From Cyclospora cayetanensis (Eukaryota; Apicomplexa; Conoidasida; Eucoccidiorida; Eimeriidae), in the NCBI RefSeq assembly GCF_002999335.1, contig NW_020312447.1, positions 180,126-244,125 on the forward strand: DNA of 64,000 bases, in the 5' to 3' direction. The stretch's first letter is position 1. Every line of letters begins with the position of its first letter. Both the position numbers and the translations under genes were made by a program. The notes under the pieces were generated by a model. That model did not search any database. It was not told where the DNA came from and saw nothing but the letters and a program-made list of their open reading frames with translations. Shown here one piece after another: positions 57,441-64,000 of the stretch.

Positions 57441-60035
57441 AGCCACCCTGAGGCGGATGAATAAAGAAAAAGCATCGACCGTGGTCTTCTGAAGTACTTG
57501 CGACTCTATGCTCACAACATTCAAATTGCTTGGCCGGTTTGTCTTTCCTGTACTGGGTGGGTGTATAAGACAACTGTACCCCCATCTACCCATTGTTCCT
57601 CCAAATTTGCGGCTTACAGAGAGGATTGCTCCTCCGATTCGGGCCTGTTCTCGGTGGTCCGGAGTTAGCAACCGTCCTTTGTAGCGGAGGGAGTGAGCAA
57701 AGAGCTGGCAACGGCATGCCGGTAAGGCGCACAGCTTGAGAGAGACAAAGACAGAACCACGATCAGTGGCGCTCAGCAGTGCGTCTCGAGCCTGCTTCTC
57801 TGTTCCTGATGGGTAAACAGGCTATTAGAGGTGCACTCGAAGGTACAAAACGAAGGTTTCATCGGCTAAGTGGCTAGGGCCGTCCGTCATCCACTAACAA
57901 TATCCTCTCCTACTTACTCAGTCGATTCTTCCGAGAATTGGAGGTGCCACAAAAATAACGACATTGGCTTCTTGCAGAAGTTTTAAGATTATTGAAAGTA
58001 TTCGCGGACTTTTCCGCAACTTCAATTATCCCGTGTGGATGCGAAAGATCCACACGGTGCCGTGATGGTGCTAGATCTTAGAGCTGTTGAGTTTTGAGGG
58101 GACAGCAAAGGGGAGTTCTGGTTACCATAGGATGGGGAACGGCAACCTCGTTGGTTGATGGATTAGACCTGCGGGAGGATCTACGGGTCTGCGTAGGTAG
58201 CGCCAGTCGCCAAGGATGGTATAACTCACGCTTCCTGATAAATTTCCTTCCCCAGCGCACGTTCTCCGCCTTGAGTAGCTTTCAGCGTTTATGAGTATTG
58301 ATTGAATGATTTTCAGCTATCACCATTCAGATCAATGCATAGGCACTCTCAGGTATATTGACTTACATTCTTCCTAATGCCTCTTGTGGGGGTTTGAAGC
58401 CGACTACGCTGCATGCCGCTGCTACCTGAATCTGCTCGCGGACGCTACCTTATGAGGCGTGGAGGCACTGTCGCATTAGTGGGCACCTCCTTTTCCTTCA
58501 TTCATCTTACCTGTCTTCTGTTTTCTCGTAGCAGGACGCCCACACATGTCAGCTCTTCGACGACAGCGAGCCATTGCGTCACCACGGTCGTGTTGGTATG
58601 GTCCCTCCATCGTTCCTGGTTCATATGCATGTGTTTATTACTATTGACCTCATTTTGATGGTTAGTGCGCTCTTAATTGTTCTCAGTCGCACCGTTCCGC
58701 GCTCCTGTCCACCAGGGGAGCAGCGATGGGGCAGAAACTGTTCTGCCATCGTGCATGTTCCAAAACACAGATACGAAAAAGACGTGTGCTCTGAAGTGGA
58801 CGAGAGGATAGAAGATATAACGAGCCGTCCCACACTTAAATACATCCTATTAGGGCTCCATCTACGGTCTCCGTAGGGCGACATTTCACTTCAGACTCAA
58901 GACAAGCCTAATAAAAAGTTCTTGAGTGTTTCTCAAGAGAACCCCCGCCATAAACTGCCCGCACTTTTCAGAGTCCCCGAACAAGCAGAGAGGGACGACT
59001 GGCATGCGTGTAGTTGCCCCCCCTAAAATAAATTCACAGCTGTTTCACATAGCGTCTATCGCGCGGGTACTCAACATTACACCTTCTTGTATCGACTTGG
59101 CAGTGCGCTGCAATCCATAAGGCAAAAGTACCGGCTAGGCAAAGCAATAGCCAATTATTTGCCTATTCTTATTCAATATAGCTTGTGCAGTAGAAAGGGG
59201 CTACGTTCACTACACGCTAGCAGTACTGTGTAGAGTCCAGGGAAAGCGAAGGGGTGAGAGTGAGGAAGCTCCTTGGACCAGGTACTTTGGAATTTTGTGC
59301 TTAACTTTCGTATCGGGCATGGGCTAAGGCTGTGCTTATGGAGACCACTGGAAGCTCCAAGAAGGTGACGTTTTAGAACATACACTCGTGGAAATGTGGT
59401 ATATGGCACTGATGCTCTGCTTGGTAGCGATTTCATTACAGTAAAACCAAATCGCACGGTGAATGGCATGGTAATTTGCGGCATTTAAAGCTGTTGGTGT
59501 AGGTATATATGTTTGTACATATGCATGTCCTCGCTGCGGTAAGATGTAGCATTCTGCACAAGAGGATGCGTACAGATGGTATAAGCTTTCCTCAGCAAAA
59601 TCGGGATATGTAGCCACCCAAATTGCAGAAGCATTTCCGGTAAAGTCGGTTTTAAATGTAAGTAAGTCGAGGAACGACTGTTCTCACGAGTCGCTATTTC
59701 GGCGTCCACACTCAACGCTGAAGGTGCGTAACCTGTGGGAGTGCCTCAAAAATCCTCAACCCAGCGATATCCTCGGTTAAACGCGCAGGATATCATATCT
59801 CCTTTGTATTTTGAGAGAGCCTGCATCGAAAACGCTTGACTGATGCAACACTCAGTGCCCTTCCTTCACAGTATTCTAGCGCATTCCACGCCCTGGAGTG
59901 CACGTGCTCCTGCTGCGTTCCCACGTTCTCATTGCGCTTCTCCGGTTTACTTTTCCTAACTTGTTTGAGGTGGACAGGCATTCATGCAAAGCATCTAATG
60001 CTTTTGCAGTGGAAGGGGCATGTAGAGTAATCATA
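57441..60035. other. AT-rich spacer, no gene recognised
   Basis: May contain the 3' end of element B, which I could not delimit. Frames such as 58094-58294 (+), 58413-58658 (+) and 59173-59484 (-) have no domain. The right end includes the upstream region of the DAG kinase, whose frame is open back to 59898. Confidence 0.45.
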
Positions 60036-63007
60036 ATGACCTTTCCGGCGCCGATGCTTCCAGCCCGTGTCTCTTCATGTAGGGCTCCTCTGAGTTTGTC
60101 TCGATCTACCATACAGATCTTGTTGCTTTTTTTGGTTTTTGTGGTGCCTGATAAAGCGGAAATTGCGACTGGTGCTAAAGGCGTTGAGCATAGGGTATCA
60201 CTACCCACTGCAGGTTCTCAACGGGGGGATGCTGTGGATCCAACCGCCACAACGGTTGTTGAACCCGTGCCATCTTTGGAGGCTGATGATTTTTCAACAG
60301 CGTCTCTTCCTCCTCTGTCTGGCTTGCCAGAAATCCCTTCCGAGGAGCCAGAGGGGCAAAAGGCCGAGGACCTCGTAATTCCGCGCACTCGTGCCGAAGC
60401 CGAGGTCGAGGCAGCAAAATGGGTTTGCGGTGCCAGAACAGAGCTGTATTTCTTATTCGCAAATCCCGTCTCTGGCAGCCGTCTTGGGGCCAAGTTTCTT
60501 CAAACGCTGCCAATGGGAACGGCGACAAGTGGCTGCGTTGAGCTAAAAATTTTCTCGCAGACGGACTCGCAATCCGAGCACTTAGGCATCCAGCACATTA
60601 TACAAGCAGTAGAGACTGTTAAACAGCTACGGTCAGCGGAAACAACCCAGAATGGCTCGTCGCCTGCTTCCCTTGTACCACTGGAGAAGCGGGTAAGGGT
60701 TATAGCGGTGGGAGGAGACGGCGCCTTCACATGGATGATGATGGCTATCTCTAAGGCAGGAACTGACATGGAATGGGTGGCTTCTGGCATTATTCCCTCG
60801 GGAACAGGGAACGACTTGGCCCACACCTATGGATGGGTCAATGCCGGTTTCCCCTCACATGCTCCTCTCAGTGACAAGAAGTAAGGCAGACATCTTGTTG
60901 AAAAGGGTGCCAAATGCACTATGCTAGGGTGCATTAAGCGCGTATGTCCAGACCCTCTCGTCTGCCCTCTGGGTCTCTTGATCTCTTCGCTTCACCTCGT
61001 CTTGCATCATTTGCATCGGCCTCCCCGGAGCCGTGCACTTTATTGCCTAGGGAATCCATTCCTCGAGTCTTACTTTGTACGTCTTTCTGTGCCTCTAATC
61101 ATGCGGCTCAGCCCTGCAAATCTTTCTCTTTGGCCTGTTGCATCTGGACGCCTTGACGTTCTTGTGCTTTCCGTGCTGAAGTCCTGCTGTCCTTCACTGC
61201 GGCATACGTGCTGCTCGCCTTTCGGTTGGGTTCGCTGTGGATTATGCCATGTATGTTCATTTATCTCTTCCCGATCGTCATGTATGTGTGCGCGCCTATG
61301 CGTTTTGTGTACCCGCTGCAGCCGGGTGTACATGCAAACATGACTCGTGCCCCTTTTCTCTGTCCTGTGGGTGCCCCCAGTATTCAAAGATTGCTCTCCA
61401 CCCTCCGGTCCTCCGAGCTCTTATTTCATGACTTTTGGAAAGTTACGGTCGTTACGGATTCCGAATCCGGCAGCTTTAACAAGTGGAGCTCCAGAGACCA
61501 CAGATCAGTGGTTTTAGGCAGTGACAGACATGGAGGGCGGACCACGAAACGCTTCATCATGAGCAACTACTTTGGGATCGGGTAACTCATTGATATATAT
61601 ATATATATATATTCGTATGTATAACTGTATGTGTATGTACACGTAAATGGAGATTGACCCCTGCCTAAGCTGGTTTCGTTAGTGCAGCTCAACCTGCACG
61701 TGCCGGCCATGCACATTCTGTCCTTGCCTGCACCCTCACTGGCATGGGTTTGAAATATCCTTGATGCTTGTCGTCTGTGGTCCTATGGGAATTCATCTCT
61801 CAGCATATGGTCACTTTCTCTTTGCCCTTACCCTAGTTCCGTGAACGCTCGTACATACCGCGTTATCGACCACTGTGCCTGTTGCCGTGCACTTTTTGTG
61901 CAATTCCCCCTCCTCTTTCAACTGTGAACTCTTCTTCGGACTGACCATTCCCAATTCATTCTCAGCTTCTTGTTAATCTCAATCCCATTCACATATGTGT
62001 GTGTGTGTGTGTGCCTCTGCTACTCCCACTGCATAGGTTCGAAGGTTTGGTGGGCTCGGTTTTTGACCGTATGCGTGGCAAGTCTCGTTTTTGGAACCGT
62101 CTAGTGTATGGCCTTCTCTTCTTGCGGTTTGCGAGCACGGACCTGGAGGTCTGTTCAGCCATCGATACCATATACACCCTCAGAGCCAGCGGTCTTCTGG
62201 CTGTGCTCTCCAACAACCCGAAGTACAAGAAAGTGCCTCGACTTATGCGTAAGGCATGAAACTCGAGGCACAAAGGCAACTGCACAGATTATTGGGGTGG
62301 AATAAGTGTCGACAGCACGTTTTCAGTGTTCCTATGTACAGTGTTGTGTCGATTAGACTCTTGCTGCAAGTTTATTCATGAATGAGCATTTGCATTTCCT
62401 TTTTCAGTCAGTTACTTTCGACCTTCCACCTGCGTTGTTTGTGTTGTCACCAGCGTGCGTTTCTTTAACGTTTCTCAACACGAGAACCATTCTTGGAGGC
62501 CTCGAACTGTGGAGGCCTACAGTGAAAGTGGGCGTGCTGCCCCCTGCCGACCCCGCAGTTTTGCCACAGTTCGAACATTTCTATCACCAGCTGTTGACCG
62601 CGGAATCAAGCACCGGAGACGGCATGCTCGAGGTGCTTTCTATGGAGTCTACGGCAGATTATTTTAACGCACAAGTTGTAAGTACACCTCGACTAGTGGA
62701 AGCTAAAGGGAATCAAGAGGAGTTGGGCTTAGGGATGGCACATTGTTTGCTTTTGGTCCCTTTCAAAACCCCAACGCTTTGCTTTGTACGTTCTGGGCGA
62801 GTGTACGTTCAGGTCGGCGCAAACGCGGCGCGACGAATACTGCAAGGCTCTGGCCCATTTATGCTAACATTCAGAGATAACATCTCGATGGCCATCCAAG
62901 TTGACGGCGAGTTTTACCTCTGCGAAAACATTCGGAGCATTTCCATCCAGAAGTTTGGTTCTTACGGGATCCTCAAGTACGCTGGGCACAATGAAAGTCA
63001 AACGTGA
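60036..63007 (+). CDS. DGK: Diacylglycerol kinase with secretory leader
   Basis: Converts diacylglycerol plus ATP to phosphatidic acid. Four GT-AG exons join exactly in phase: 60036-60880, 61381-61581, 62037-62248 and 62454-63007, giving 603 aa. An N-terminal hydrophobic core (IQILLLFLVFVV, residues ~26-37) suggests a signal peptide. The catalytic domain begins LYFLFANPVSGSRLGAKFL. The nucleotide-binding motif is GGDGAFTW (residues 226-233; GGDGT is usual), then IIPSGTGNDLA (~253). The accessory domain has MSNYFGIGFEGLVG (exon 2/3 join), TFLNTRTILGGLELW and MAIQVDGEFY. The last acceptor is the caccag at 62451, not the earlier tttttcag, because only it keeps the accessory-domain frame. No C1 domains or EF hands. 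Toxoplasma has several DGKs, some secretory, and phosphatidic acid drives microneme secretion there; this gene's exact counterpart is not determined. Confidence 0.93.
61593..61612. repeat. TA dinucleotide microsatellite in DGK intron 2
   Basis: About ten TA units directly after the donor of exon 2. A second, TG/GT microsatellite lies at about 61996-62013, just before the exon 3 acceptor, where it may serve as part of the pyrimidine/GT-rich acceptor context. Confidence 0.9.
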
Positions 63008-63319
63008 GCCTTCAGCGGTGGCACAAGCAGTGCATTCGTCAGGAAGCGGAAACTCACTGTTGTGGATGTAAAATGGTGTAAAGCATAATTGTCTACGCCC
63101 AGGACCGCAGCACTTCCAGTTTATTTATCCATGGACCTGCATTGCCGACGGATTTATGTAACGCGTGAAGCGTCTATTGGGGTCTAAAGAGACAGACCCT
63201 TCCAGTCGCACACTCACAAGAATGCATAGAACTCTGAATGCTTAGTCCATTTGCAAAATAGCTCCCCCCTTGCAGCGGGGTTAAGCTGCACTTTGGCATA
63301 TCTTAGTACATCAGTAGCT
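63008..63319. other. DGK 3' flank, nothing recognised
   Basis: Presumed 3' UTR and short spacer before repeat copy 4. Confidence 0.5.
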
Positions 63320-64000
63320 AAGATTTGACCAATTGGTTTGTCTGTTCGTGTATTTTACATGTGGCCCTGTATTGTTAGCCCCATTCAATGAGACGAAGCG
63401 TTTGCCTCTGGGTCTGAGTTGTCATGTTCACCTAGCTGTGAATTCTCGGAGTGATTAAAGGGTGCAGCCGTACGCGCACCCCAGCTATCTCTCCCTTATT
63501 TTGGTACCCTGAGACGCTCTATCATTGGGAAGGGGGAGAGCCTTTGAAATACACTCGATGACTTTCTATGAAGCTTGTAACGAGTCTGGAGTTAAGCGTT
63601 ACAGTTGGTAGCATCGCATGATTCGATCCAGCTGTTCCACGCTTACCCACTGGCTGTAGATGCAGTGGGATGTCGGCTTTCCCAACTTTTCTGGTTTTGA
63701 TAAAGTTGGTAACTTGACAGTCCGGTTTTTTGGCAACGGGTGGGGTGGGGGAAGTAAGCTATACCGATGCAAGGTAGACGGCAAAACACATACGGGCGCA
63801 AAAGAATCCAACTACTAATCGATGTAGAAGCAGTGTGCTCCAAAGCTGGCGAAAGGCATGACTTGAAGCCGATGTCTATGGCTGTGCCGATGAGATTATG
63901 CCACCAGAGAAGTACGAGGGCCGTAAAAATGGCAAGTATTCGAAAACTTCAGCAGCCTGCTGGTCATCAACTCGCTTTGCAATCCCTAAATGAAGATTGA
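63320..64000 (+). repeat. Dispersed repeat, copy 4 (truncated by window end)
   Basis: Carries the same ordered blocks as copy 3: TTGACCAATTGGTTTGTCTG (63326), GCGCACCCCAGCTATCTCTC (63474), ACAGTTGGTAGCATCG (63601), CTGGCTGTAGATGCAGTGGG (about 63650) and, at 63890-63990, TGCCACCAGAGAAGTACGAG and CATCAACTCGCTTTGCAATC. The + frame from 63767 to the edge repeats the PAGHQLALQSL ending seen in copy 3. It may continue beyond the window. Confidence 0.75.

Noticed and set aside
53900..64000. Repeat copies 3 and 4 as the two LTRs of element B
   Set aside because: They lie about 9.4 kb apart with the intact DAG kinase gene between them, and related copies elsewhere face independently of pol orientation.

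Overview
The window looks like nuclear DNA of an apicomplexan, most likely an eimeriid coccidian (Eimeria or Cyclospora type). The reasons are intron-rich genes with very short exons, CAG/CTG tracts that encode poly-Q, poly-A and similar runs, a ribosomal protein L1 with a bipartite plastid-type leader (apicoplast), a DAG kinase with a secretory leader, TGCATGCA palindromes, and decayed Ty3/gypsy pol sequence. Genus is an inference; nothing here fixes the species.

Layout. 1-2.2 kb: GC-rich sequence with no resolved gene, ending in a near-perfect 42-bp hairpin. 3.2-4.4 kb (-): five-exon UBE2D/Ubc4-5 ubiquitin-conjugating enzyme, reconstructed exactly to 147 aa. 4.4-9.2 kb: mostly empty, with one copy of a dispersed repeat. 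9.2-10.8 kb (-): double-RRM hnRNP-like protein. 10.8-13.4 kb: no gene seen. 13.4-16.7 kb (-): decayed Ty3/gypsy element A. 17.6-18.0 kb: second repeat copy. 18.9-21.2 kb (+): a small-exon gene hidden in AT-rich DNA. 24-29.4 kb (+): ChAPs-family (Chs5p-Arf1p-binding) protein with a very long disordered insert. 31.8-33.0 kb (-): uncharacterised protein. 35.6-38.4 kb (-): apicoplast-type ribosomal protein L1 with an octapeptide repeat. 39.3-43.1 kb (+): helical-repeat protein of unknown function. 44.4-47.7 kb (-): SR-type RRM splicing factor with Q/E-rich N-terminus. 49.0-50.2 kb (+): syntaxin-18-like Qa-SNARE. 51.3-52.9 kb (+): Sm core protein B with a GC-AG intron. 53.9-54.8 kb: third repeat copy. 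55.1-57.4 kb (+): decayed Ty3/gypsy element B. 60.0-63.0 kb (+): diacylglycerol kinase, four exons, 603 aa. 63.3-64.0 kb: fourth repeat copy, running off the window.

The genes form no pathway or operon. They are housekeeping functions: ubiquitin transfer, pre-mRNA splicing (SmB, SR protein), RNA binding, ER and Golgi trafficking (syntaxin 18, ChAPs), plastid translation (L1) and lipid signalling (DGK). The larger pattern is an alternation of GC-rich, gene-bearing, CAG-containing blocks (0-5, 9-11, 23-53 kb) with AT-richer blocks (5-9, 11-23, 53-60 kb) that hold the dead retroelements and the dispersed repeat.

I found no clearly new biological system. The items most worth a second look are the hidden small-exon gene at 18.9-21.2 kb, the unnamed dispersed repeat with a shared reading frame, the two related Ty3/gypsy relics, the hairpin at 2.2 kb and the GC-AG introns. 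All exon joins were read by eye from splice signals and family similarity, without transcripts or database searches.
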